From Planctomycetota bacterium (GTDB lineage Bacteria > Planctomycetota > Planctomycetia > Pirellulales > Pirellulaceae): a stretch of 5,699 bases of DNA. Of this stretch, positions 1 to 5,699 are shown one piece after another. The first letter of the stretch is position 1. The number at the start of each line of letters is the position of its first letter. The position numbers were made by a program, and so were the translations under genes. A model generated the notes under the pieces. That model was given only the letters and a program-made list of their open reading frames with translations, did no database searches and had not been told where the DNA came from. Location of the stretch: NCBI GenBank assembly GCA_019347795.1, contig JAHWKS010000432.1:1-5699 (forward strand), read 5' to 3'.

Positions 1-48
1 CAGTCGCGGAAAGGCGAGTTGCATAGTATCCTTCACGTCGGTGCATGA
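1..48 (+). CDS. Possible 3' end of an upstream gene (partial)
   Basis: Reading frame 1 is open from the left edge and ends with a TGA at 46-48, giving a tail of about 15 residues ending LHVGA. The stop overlaps the ATG of the next gene as ATGA, the arrangement usual for translationally coupled neighbours, and it would also explain why that gene has no good Shine-Dalgarno sequence close to its start. The tail is too short to identify, and an open frame of 48 bases in GC-rich DNA can occur by chance. The overlap geometry is the only real evidence. Confidence 0.3.
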   Translation, partial: QSRKGELHSILHVGA

Positions 49-935
49 CAACACACGCCACGCCGCACGTGTCCTTTCAGGACCGGGACGCCGACATTCT
101 CCGGCTGCTGCACCAGCTCGGAGCCGCGACGCCGCCCCACATCCATACGGCGAGCCGGGCGTGGGCCGACCCCTTCACCGACCTCCACACGATCCGCCGC
201 CGCCTGCGCAAGCTCCAGGGCGCCGGGTGGATTCGTTCCTATCCCCTCGCGACCCACCTCCCCGACGCCCGCCACTATTACCGCATCACCCGCCGCGGCT
301 TTCGCATGCTGCACCCGGACGCCCCCATGCCAGAGGAAACGCTCTTCCGGGCGATTGCGGACTCACGTCAGCGGCATACCTTCGCTTTGGCCGAGATTCT
401 CACCCACACCGTCGCGACTGCCGCCATGCACCGCATCCGTATCCACCAGTTCCGCCGCGAGGACGAGGTGACGCTTGAAGCGCACGGCCTTGCCGTGTCC
501 CCCGACCATTTTCTCCTATTGGAGACCGGCGGGCGGATGTTCAACCTCTTTCTCGAGGTCGACCGTGGCACCGAGCCGGTCGAGGCGGTCGGGCTCAACA
601 GCGTCCGGGCGAAGCTCGCCGCCTACGAGGCGTACCAGGATCTTGCGCTGGCGCAGTGGCGGTTCCGCTTCCGCGTCGCGTTCCTCACGACGTCGATCAA
701 CCGCGTCCACACGATTTTAGGTTCAGCCCTGAAGCTCGCCAAAAACCCCGACCGGCTCGTCTGCTACGCCGCAACGTTTGACGCGTACCTCGCCGAGGAC
801 GATCCGCTGCGCTCCCCCCTCTTCCTCGACCACCACGGCAGGTTTCAGTCGCTTGTCAACCTTCATCCCACGTCGCCCTTCCCCCGGGCGCCGGTCCGAC
901 TGCGGCCGAGCCTCGATGCCGATCTGCCGGTCTGA
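45..935 (+). CDS. Replication-relaxation family protein (Replic_Relax-like)
   Basis: A 296-residue protein of unknown biochemical activity that resembles the Replic_Relax family, whose members are often encoded on plasmids and integrative elements and were named for a role in plasmid replication or DNA relaxation. Residues about 14-90 look like a winged helix-turn-helix: the DADILRLL helix, the segment LHTIRRRLRKLQGAGWI, then the YYRITRRGFRML wing, typical of the family. The second half carries PD at 153-154, the E-V-D motif at 171-173 (in LEVDRGTEPVE) and K190 with Y194 (KLAAYEAY). This spacing resembles a PD-(D/E)XK-type nuclease fold, although activity is unproven. ATG 45 is the only usable start, because an in-frame TAG lies at 24-26. 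Its GC content (about 70% or more in counted lines) is well above the genes to the right, suggesting a different origin. No mobilisation or conjugation partner is visible in the window. Confidence 0.75.
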   Translation: MTTHATPHVSFQDRDADILRLLHQLGAATPPHIHTASRAWADPFTDLHTIRRRLRKLQGAGWIRSYPLATHLPDARHYYRITRRGFRMLHPDAPMPEETLFRAIADSRQRHTFALAEILTHTVATAAMHRIRIHQFRREDEVTLEAHGLAVSPDHFLLLETGGRMFNLFLEVDRGTEPVEAVGLNSVRAKLAAYEAYQDLALAQWRFRFRVAFLTTSINRVHTILGSALKLAKNPDRLVCYAATFDAYLAEDDPLRSPLFLDHHGRFQSLVNLHPTSPFPRAPVRLRPSLDADLPV

Positions 936-943
936 TAGTCTTT

Positions 944-969
944 CGTTCCCGCTGCGTACGGCCGGAACG
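944..969 (+). repeat. Inverted repeat just after the Replic_Relax stop
   Basis: CGTTCC at 944-949 is the exact reverse complement of GGAACG at 964-969, with a 14-base loop, starting 9 bases after the stop codon. It could form a 3'-end hairpin, but no T-tract follows, so it does not qualify as a standard intrinsic terminator. A 6-bp stem is also within chance for GC-rich DNA. Confidence 0.3.
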
Positions 970-1045
970 CCTGAGACGGGTACCATGCCGCTCTCCCTCC
1001 GCCACAGTGGCCGAGGAGCCAGGCGCCGGCGATGAGACGTGCGCG

Positions 1046-1085
1046 GGCCGCCCCGGAGAGCACCGCACGCTTGATGGGGCGGTTT
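1046..1085 (+). terminator. Weak candidate terminator in the convergent gap
   Basis: CCGCCCC at 1048-1054 pairs perfectly with GGGGCGG at 1076-1082, and two G-U wobble pairs (1047/1083 and 1046/1084) would extend the stem. The loop is long at 21 bases and only three T residues follow (TTTC). A competing 6-bp stem, CGTGCG 1038-1043 with CGCACG 1064-1069, overlaps it. The position between the convergent Replic_Relax and sigma genes fits a terminator, but the long loop and short T run make this a tentative call. The rest of the gap (936-1222) shows no supported gene on either strand. Confidence 0.25.
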
Positions 1086-1222
1086 CAGACGTTCTCTCTT
1101 CGCCCATCCGGAAATAAAGACGCACCTTCTCGGACACGAGCGTGGCAGCCGTTCGTGACTCAGGACGGTTCGTCATGAGCGCGCACGTTCGTCCAAGTAT
1201 TTGCCGCTGGCGCCGGGCCAGG

Positions 1223-1873
1223 CTATTCGTCGGGATAGACCTCTTGTGCTACGCGAGCCAGGGCGCGCTCGTGCTGTTTGCGCAGGGCTTCGGAACTGGG
1301 GACGTTGAGTCGTCGAGCGACTTCCTGCCAAATGACGCCGTCCTGTCGCCAATCGAGGATCTGGCGGTCTCGATCCGAGAGTCTTGCGAGCGCGAGTTCC
1401 AGCATTTCGACGCGCGCGACGACACTGCTGGCAGTCGAGTCGTGCGCGGCTGGCTCGGTGACTCCCTCGGCGTCGATCCCCCTGTTCTTGCGCAGATCGC
1501 GCCGCCGTGCCTGCCAGAAGCGGGCCAGATGGGCTACATGGGTGCGGGCCATCGTCTTCAGCAGACCGACCAGATCGCTGGGCGTGTCGAAATGATACTG
1601 CCCCTCACGCAGCTTCAGCGCAAACCGGGCAATCACTGACTGGAACACGTCACTCTCGCCGACGACTCGCCGCAGCCGCTGATCCATCAGGCAGAACCGA
1701 ATCTCGCGTTGGATCGCGTCGCCGTACTCCTTCAACAGCCGCTCCATCGCGTCCGCATCGCCGTCTTGGGCTAGCGCTACCAGTTGTCCAAAGTCGCCTG
1801 TCCCCACGTACTTCGCTCCGTTTCGTGAGAATGATCTCTGAACGGGACCGGTTGGCGGCCCGCCCCAGCTCAT
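1223..1873 (-). CDS. ECF-type RNA polymerase sigma factor, planctomycete kind
   Basis: A sigma-70 family factor of about 216 residues, expected to direct core RNA polymerase to a specific promoter set. Sigma2 spans roughly DFGQLVALAQDGDADAM to the basic segment RFWQARRRDLRK and includes ESDVFQSVIARF and FDTPSDLVGLLKTMAR, the signature of the large planctomycete ECF groups. Sigma4 follows as LARLSDRDRQILDWR and WQEVARRLNV, a helix-turn-helix ending in the helix ALRKQHERALARV. No extra C-terminal domain or transmembrane anti-sigma gene is adjacent. I chose ATG 1873. A TTG at 1900 would add nine residues and is bounded by an in-frame stop just upstream; neither start has a strong Shine-Dalgarno sequence, and homology begins only about 26 residues into the ATG version, so a shorter protein is possible. 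The gene lies 120 bp downstream of the kinase-like N-terminal module on the same strand, and such sigma factors are commonly linked to Ser/Thr kinases in Planctomycetes. Confidence 0.88.
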   Translation of the reverse strand: MSWGGPPTGPVQRSFSRNGAKYVGTGDFGQLVALAQDGDADAMERLLKEYGDAIQREIRFCLMDQRLRRVVGESDVFQSVIARFALKLREGQYHFDTPSDLVGLLKTMARTHVAHLARFWQARRRDLRKNRGIDAEGVTEPAAHDSTASSVVARVEMLELALARLSDRDRQILDWRQDGVIWQEVARRLNVPSSEALRKQHERALARVAQEVYPDE

Positions 1874-1955
1874 TCTCGACGAGACGATGACGATTGCCAA
1901 GCCGCGATTTCAGCTTTTCGTCTAAACGGGCGGTGAGACCAGGTAGGGCATCTGT

Positions 1956-1973
1956 CGCGAAGCATGCATCGCG
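1956..1973. repeat. 18-bp near-perfect palindrome upstream of the sigma gene
   Basis: The sequence CGCGAAGCATGCATCGCG has 5-bp arms CGCGA and TCGCG around a self-complementary GCATGC core, with a single A/A mismatch pair. It lies in the 120-bp non-coding space between the stop of the orphan kinase module and the sigma start, about 83 bases before the ATG, where an operator could sit. It may equally be chance, as no second copy was seen in the window. Confidence 0.3.
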
Positions 1974-1993
1974 GCGGGTCCAAAACGGTGTGA

Positions 1994-2392
1994 CTAAGCT
2001 GGCGGACGCCCCCCAGGCTTCGTTCCTGTTCCTTCATTTTCCAGCCAGGTTGACACTTCCATTTGCCGTCGCAGCGGTTCAGCCAGATCGGGAAAACGAG
2101 CCACGTACGCTTCGGCATCGACTGTCAGGCACAAAGCGCGCGCCGCCCGCAACTCGCCGTACACCAATTCCAGAACAAGCGGCTGGTGATCCGTGACGGC
2201 GGGAAACCGCTGCAGATACTGCTCGACACTCGGCCCGGCTGCGTCTTGCCACTCAAGAGCCTGATCTACCAGCAGCACTTCGACCAACTGCATCGCGCTC
2301 ATGTTAGGACACTGGGACAAAAACCGTTCCAGTCCGTTCGCCGCTCGCCTCGATTGCGAGCTCAGATAGTAACGTTCGGCGAACGACGACAT
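1994..2392 (-). CDS. Orphan N-terminal module of a planctomycete Ser/Thr kinase (no kinase domain)
   Basis: A 132-residue protein. Residues about 35-116 resemble the region that precedes the kinase domain in many planctomycete Ser/Thr protein kinases: PSVEQYLQRFP (55-64), PLVLELVYGELRAAR (71-85), AEAYVARFPDLAEPLRRQMEV (93-113). These acidic, helical repeats of the type 'EYLxRFP' usually lead into a glycine-rich kinase loop. Here the protein stops (TAG 1994-1996) after NEGTGTKPGGRPPA, and none of the three downstream frames before the sigma gene shows kinase motifs such as GxGGMGxVY or HRD. The gene starts with ATG at 2392, with only a weak ribosome site. It lies immediately upstream of the ECF sigma gene. 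It could be a remnant of a kinase gene cut by deletion, or a stand-alone adapter that binds the sigma factor. There is no predicted signal peptide or membrane segment. Confidence 0.6.
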   Translation of the reverse strand: MSSFAERYYLSSQSRRAANGLERFLSQCPNMSAMQLVEVLLVDQALEWQDAAGPSVEQYLQRFPAVTDHQPLVLELVYGELRAARALCLTVDAEAYVARFPDLAEPLRRQMEVSTWLENEGTGTKPGGRPPA

Positions 2393-2503
2393 TGGGAGTC
2401 AGTGTCCGTTGAATAGCTGCGAAAAGGCCACATGAAGGACTATCCGCTTGTTGAGACATTCGATGTATTCGTGGAACAGAAAAAGGAACTGCCTCGCCCA
2501 AAA

Positions 2504-5101
2504 CTAAGGCCGCTCGACGAGCAGGACCTTCTTGAAGCTGCTGTAGATTGCAGGGCCGCCGTCGGTACGGTGTCGGAACGCCCGGACCTCAAGAAAGTGA
2601 ACTCCGTTTTCCAGTTTCGTGGCGTCGATCGTTTGCACGAACTCACCGTCTCCGCGAGGTCCGTTGATCCCTCCGGTTCCGATGCGCGGGCTGCTCTTAT
2701 CCCGAAATCGTTCGAATCCGTAAGTGACACTGCCTGGCTTCCGAAAATCCACGCGACCGTCACCCGTGACGTCCCGTCCGTCGTCAATCGAGAGCAAGGC
2801 GTTGTCACCGTCGGCAAATAGGTCCCGATGGTTGCCGACCAAATTGACCTCGACCGTCTTGATCTTGACCTCGAACGAGTCGCCTTTGATGACGTGCAGT
2901 GGCGACAGACGCGCCGCGCCGTTGGTCTGTGCGGTCGGCGTTTCTGCCGGCTCGACACGATCCACACCCGTCAGTTCAATCCCTGCCGGAGCTTGTGGCG
3001 CCGCGAGCCCGTAAATCAAGTAACCGCTGTTGTGGGCCTGTCCGCCAGGAGCATTGTTCCGCGGTACCCGCACGTTGATGGTCCGATCCGAGTTAACGAC
3101 CACGAGTTCGGGAACCTTGTCGTTGGCGTCGATCTGGGCGTCGGACGCATTGCCCGTCAACTCGATCAATGGTGTTCCCGGCGCAAATGAGGTTGCGACC
3201 GTGACTTCGTCGAAGCCCGAATCCCGCCGGTTATTTAACAATACGACGGCCGACCCCTCACGCTCGAAGGCCAAGAGTTCCTTTGTGAGCAGGCGTTCCT
3301 TGTAATTTCCGCGTCCGTGTGAATTGCGGATACCGACCAGCTTGACGATGCGATCGCCGAAGCTTCCTCCCAGGGCGTCCCCGCGGCCCGCTTTGGGAAA
3401 GTCGTCTTGGCCGTGTTCTCCAGCGTTGAAATACACAATTGCATTGCCAGGCAGCATGAGGACATAGGCATGGGCGACGTTGTCGAGCGCCGGCCCGAAA
3501 TCGTCGTGGCTGGAAACAAACTTGACGCCTGCCGAGCCATTGCGCAAACCGTCATCGTCAACGTCCACGCTGGCGGCGTTGATGGTTCGCCAGTCGTTTG
3601 CCAGGCCGTTGCTCGACAGGTGATCCACCATCCGGAAAAACAGATTGAAGTCGAGCGTGTCGCGGTTGCCGCCGATCCGCCCGGCATCGCTTGGATTGAT
3701 ATCCTTGCGGACGTAGGTGATGATCTGCTGGCGATCCACTCCCTTGGGCTCACAGTAGCAGAAGACCTGTTTCTGGCTGCCGTCGAGCAGCCGCCGAGGG
3801 CTGGACCGGTAGATCGCCCGGTCGAAGAACTCGAGCGCGAACAGGGGAACATGCTTGGTCGCGTCGATGCGAAAGCCATCGGCGCCGATGTCCTGCACAA
3901 GCCACCGGGCGTTGCGCATCAGGTAGCCCATGGCGTTCTCCTCGACAGGGTCGCCCGCCATCGGATCGTCTGTGTTGAACGGGAAGACTTGAATTCCGCC
4001 CTGACCCGTCTTGGGATCGAACAGCAGGATCGGCTGGGAATCGCGGTCCGGGTAGAATCGCCGATTATTCGCATCCGGCTGATCAGCGAGCCGCCCAAAC
4101 GCGCGTGTCGTTCCCGCAGGAATGTTGTTCGCGAACCCAGGCACAGGGCTGCGGATGAAAAGATGATTCTTGTCATGGGCAATATCGACGGCGCCGAACA
4201 GACGCCCGTTGAGCGGATCGTCGTCAGCATTCAGAAAGCCGTTGTGAAAATCGCCGTCGACGTCATGGGGCAGCGTGACCACAAAGCCCGGGTAATCGCC
4301 CGCCTTGACGAAATCCGGCTCGCCACCATGCCGCGTGCCGTTATGGTTGATGATGAAATCGATATGCAGGTCGATTCCAGCGCGGTGCAACATTGCCGCA
4401 AACTGCTTGATTCCTTCCTCCGTGCCGTACTTGGTCCGGTGACCGTTCCGGCCGAGATCGAAGCGGTCATACGGATCGTAGCCCACGGAGAAGCCACCAT
4501 CGCCCTCTCTGCCGGCGCGTCCGGGCGGCGGAATCCACACCGCGCCATAGCCAGCTAGAAACGCATCCGGCGTGCGGCGGATCATTGTCTCATATTTTCC
4601 TTCGAACCATTGCAGGATCGGCGGCGGCGAAACGTCCTCGCCCGATGCGGACGTTGTCAGGATCGCACCTAGGAAAACCACCGCGGCAGAAGTTCCCATC
4701 GTGCGACCACGGCCCGTTGCCGCGCGCGGTTCGGCCGCATGCCTCGATATCCAGACTGCCAGCAAGGCCAAGCCACCTGGCGCGGTTTGCAGGATCAAGG
4801 TGGTCGGTTTCAAAGTGACCGCTCCGAACACTCCCGCCACGATGACACAGATCAAAAAGAAGGTCTTGATGTGAAAGCCCTTTGCTCCGGCGAACAACCC
4901 CCAAATCAATCCAGCAGCGAGGAAACTGTTGTACAGCCCGGCGTTTGCGACAATCGGCGCCACTTTATGTGCCTCGTCGGCGCTGAAGCCGAGTCGACTA
5001 TGGACGAATGGAACTTCCCAGAAAAAGATCTCGATGACGGCGATCCCAATCTGGACCAGAGCCACCAGAAACACCAAAGCTTTTGCGACGTGAGAAACCA
5101 T
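2504..5101 (-). CDS. DUF1304-like membrane domain fused to a GH13 alpha-amylase-family enzyme
   Basis: An 865-residue protein in two parts. Residues 1 to about 122 match the whole of a DUF1304-type small membrane protein: hydrophobic segments at about 5-28, 49-72, 77-97 and 100-118, with the family-like motif NAGLYNSFLAAGLIWGL at 53-69. A basic linker (R120-R133) and a second signal-like hydrophobic stretch (135-154) follow. Residues about 160-560 form a GH13 (alpha-amylase superfamily) barrel acting on alpha-glucans or related sugars: SVGYDPYDRFDLG (205-217), region I DFIINH (248-253), region II GFRIDATKH with nucleophile D413, region III CYCEPKG with acid/base E451, and region IV FVSSHDD with H532 and D533. 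All catalytic residues are present. Residues about 600-700 are likely the GH13 C-terminal beta domain; 705-865 form a further unassigned region containing DVTGDGRVDF (777-786), a possible calcium loop. Start ATG 5101 fits the DUF1304 N terminus and lies 30 bp after the preceding hydrolase gene, so co-transcription is likely. Exact substrate is not determinable. Confidence 0.85.
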   Translation of the reverse strand: MVSHVAKALVFLVALVQIGIAVIEIFFWEVPFVHSRLGFSADEAHKVAPIVANAGLYNSFLAAGLIWGLFAGAKGFHIKTFFLICVIVAGVFGAVTLKPTTLILQTAPGGLALLAVWISRHAAEPRAATGRGRTMGTSAAVVFLGAILTTSASGEDVSPPPILQWFEGKYETMIRRTPDAFLAGYGAVWIPPPGRAGREGDGGFSVGYDPYDRFDLGRNGHRTKYGTEEGIKQFAAMLHRAGIDLHIDFIINHNGTRHGGEPDFVKAGDYPGFVVTLPHDVDGDFHNGFLNADDDPLNGRLFGAVDIAHDKNHLFIRSPVPGFANNIPAGTTRAFGRLADQPDANNRRFYPDRDSQPILLFDPKTGQGGIQVFPFNTDDPMAGDPVEENAMGYLMRNARWLVQDIGADGFRIDATKHVPLFALEFFDRAIYRSSPRRLLDGSQKQVFCYCEPKGVDRQQIITYVRKDINPSDAGRIGGNRDTLDFNLFFRMVDHLSSNGLANDWRTINAASVDVDDDGLRNGSAGVKFVSSHDDFGPALDNVAHAYVLMLPGNAIVYFNAGEHGQDDFPKAGRGDALGGSFGDRIVKLVGIRNSHGRGNYKERLLTKELLAFEREGSAVVLLNNRRDSGFDEVTVATSFAPGTPLIELTGNASDAQIDANDKVPELVVVNSDRTINVRVPRNNAPGGQAHNSGYLIYGLAAPQAPAGIELTGVDRVEPAETPTAQTNGAARLSPLHVIKGDSFEVKIKTVEVNLVGNHRDLFADGDNALLSIDDGRDVTGDGRVDFRKPGSVTYGFERFRDKSSPRIGTGGINGPRGDGEFVQTIDATKLENGVHFLEVRAFRHRTDGGPAIYSSFKKVLLVERP
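4640..4699 (-). other. Signal-peptide-like segment and possible internal start of the GH13 part
   Basis: Residues 135-154 of the fused ORF begin with Met135 (ATG at 4697-4699), follow an arginine-rich stretch (R126, R131, R133), continue with the short hydrophobic core AAVVFLGAILTT and end at SASG before the acidic ED. This looks like the start of an independent secreted protein, with plausible cleavage after ASG at 154. Translation could therefore also begin here, giving a free GH13 enzyme of 731 residues. The sequence just before the ATG (GGGCCGTGGTCGCACG) contains no clear Shine-Dalgarno match at the right spacing, so this is inferred from protein layout only. Confidence 0.4.
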
Positions 5102-5131
5102 GATTTAACTACTTCGTTGCTTGGATCGATT

Positions 5132-5699
5132 TCAAAGATGGATTTGGAAAAATGTTAGAGTGGCTTCTTTCGATAGAGTGCGAGCGTCCGCATTGGCCTG
5201 ATCGTCCCCAATAAAACCATGCCCCGCACCGGGATACGCAAATACTTCAGTCGATGTTCCTTCAAGTTCTAGCCTCTTCCTGATTGTCTTCGCGTTGGAG
5301 AAACCGGTTCCTGGAAAATGATCCGCCTCGCCGTGATGAATCTGAGCGCGCTTCAATGTTCCAGCGGGACCGATCCCATCAAGAATTGGTGCGAAATACT
5401 CAACCAGAATCTTGCCCTTTGCCCTTAGTCGTAAGCACAGATGACCGCCGAGCGAGAAGCCCAACAGTCCGATCCGCGCCGTGTCAACCGCAGGCAAACC
5501 TTTACTGTGGTCGATAGCATCCGAGATAGCTGTTTGCCATTTGCCCCGGTTCGTTGAAAGAGACACCAAGGCTGCCTTGCCCGGTGTTGTACCCGTGACC
5601 GCCAAGAAATCTGGAATCATCGCCACGAAGCCAGAACTAGCCAGCGATTCGGCGTAATCCCGAATCATCGTCTTCCAACGCCCAGTCAAATGAGATCGG
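5132..5699 (-). CDS. Dienelactone-hydrolase-like alpha/beta hydrolase (5' end missing)
   Basis: The C-terminal 189 or so residues of an alpha/beta hydrolase; the frame is still open at the right edge, so the N terminus (first strands and oxyanion-hole region) lies outside the window. A TTG at 5687-5689 is an in-frame candidate start but would cut the fold, so it is not believed. Counting from that TTG, the nucleophile elbow is GFSLGG with Ser79, the acid is Asp123 in HHGEADHF, and the histidine is His157 in YPGAGHGF: the order and spacing seen in dienelactone hydrolase-family proteins. Classical dienelactone hydrolases use Cys as the nucleophile; a Ser here suggests a general esterase or related hydrolase. 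MIPDF (24-28) is the strand seen after the early helix in this family. The stop at 5132 lies 30 bp before the next gene on the same strand, suggesting a shared transcript. Natural substrate unknown. Confidence 0.8.
   Translation of the reverse strand, partial: RSHLTGRWKTMIRDYAESLASSGFVAMIPDFLAVTGTTPGKAALVSLSTNRGKWQTAISDAIDHSKGLPAVDTARIGLLGFSLGGHLCLRLRAKGKILVEYFAPILDGIGPAGTLKRAQIHHGEADHFPGTGFSNAKTIRKRLELEGTSTEVFAYPGAGHGFIGDDQANADARTLSKEATLTFFQIHL

Noticed and set aside
856..1176. Open frames on both strands across the convergent gap (778-1035 on +, 856-1176 and 863-1063 on -)
   Set aside because: They overlap the end of the Replic_Relax gene, have compositions typical of shadow frames and no recognisable motifs.
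1507..1890. Open frames on the + strand opposite the sigma gene (1142-1639 and 1507-1890)
   Set aside because: The sigma2 and sigma4 motifs on the other strand are unambiguous; these are shadows.
1870..2118. Open frame on the - strand spanning the end of the kinase-like module, examined as a frameshifted continuation into a kinase domain
   Set aside because: Its translation shows no glycine-rich loop, catalytic HRD or DFG motif, so it is not a shifted kinase and a single frameshift does not explain the missing domain.
2393..2503. Gap between the GH13 stop and the kinase-like module, searched for a terminator or promoter
   Set aside because: Only a direct repeat of GGAAC and a run of A on the + strand are visible; there is no stable hairpin with a T-tract in the direction of transcription and no convincing -35/-10 pair.
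2432..2821. Open frame on the + strand opposite the GH13 C-terminal region, starting in the 111-bp gap after the kinase module
   Set aside because: No recognisable domain, and most of it lies opposite the end of the well-supported GH13 gene.
3407..4558. Long open frame of 383 codons on the + strand, antisense to the GH13 gene
   Set aside because: Its translation has no recognisable domain and is the mirror of a GH13 region whose catalytic motifs are all intact. Long antisense frames are expected opposite GC-rich coding sequence.

Overview
The window most likely comes from a planctomycete chromosome or large replicon. The best support is an ECF sigma factor of the type common in Planctomycetes (a short sigma2 with a DVFQSV-type motif, a sigma4 domain and no extra domains). 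Just upstream of it lies a small protein that resembles the N-terminal recruitment region of planctomycete Ser/Thr protein kinases. Base composition is GC-rich on the left (about 70% or more in hand-counted lines of the first gene) and lower on the right (about 54-60%). The lineage call is inference from family resemblance, not a database match.

Layout. On the + strand, an upstream reading frame may end at the left edge and overlap the start of a replication-relaxation family (Replic_Relax) protein (45-935) by ATGA. A convergent gap of about 290 bp follows. It holds inverted repeats but no convincing gene. Everything to the right is on the - strand. Read in the direction of transcription it is: a 5'-truncated dienelactone-hydrolase-like alpha/beta hydrolase (starting beyond the right edge, ending at 5132); a long 865-residue ORF (5101-2504) that joins a complete DUF1304-like four-helix membrane protein to a GH13 alpha-amylase-family enzyme with its own signal-peptide-like segment; a 132-residue orphan kinase N-terminal module (2392-1994); and the ECF sigma factor (1873-1223).

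How the genes may work together. The hydrolase and the DUF1304-GH13 gene are 30 bp apart on the same strand and probably share a transcript. The GH13 part keeps all its catalytic residues and is predicted to act outside the cytoplasm. The kinase-fragment and sigma pair looks like a reduced or rearranged version of the ECF-kinase modules that planctomycetes carry in many copies. The Replic_Relax gene has clearly different base composition and probably belongs to a separate, possibly mobile, segment. The observations most worth follow-up are the DUF1304-GH13 in-frame fusion and the kinase-less N-terminal module next to the sigma gene. I did not find a CRISPR array, tRNA, rRNA, IS element or an obvious multi-gene defence system.
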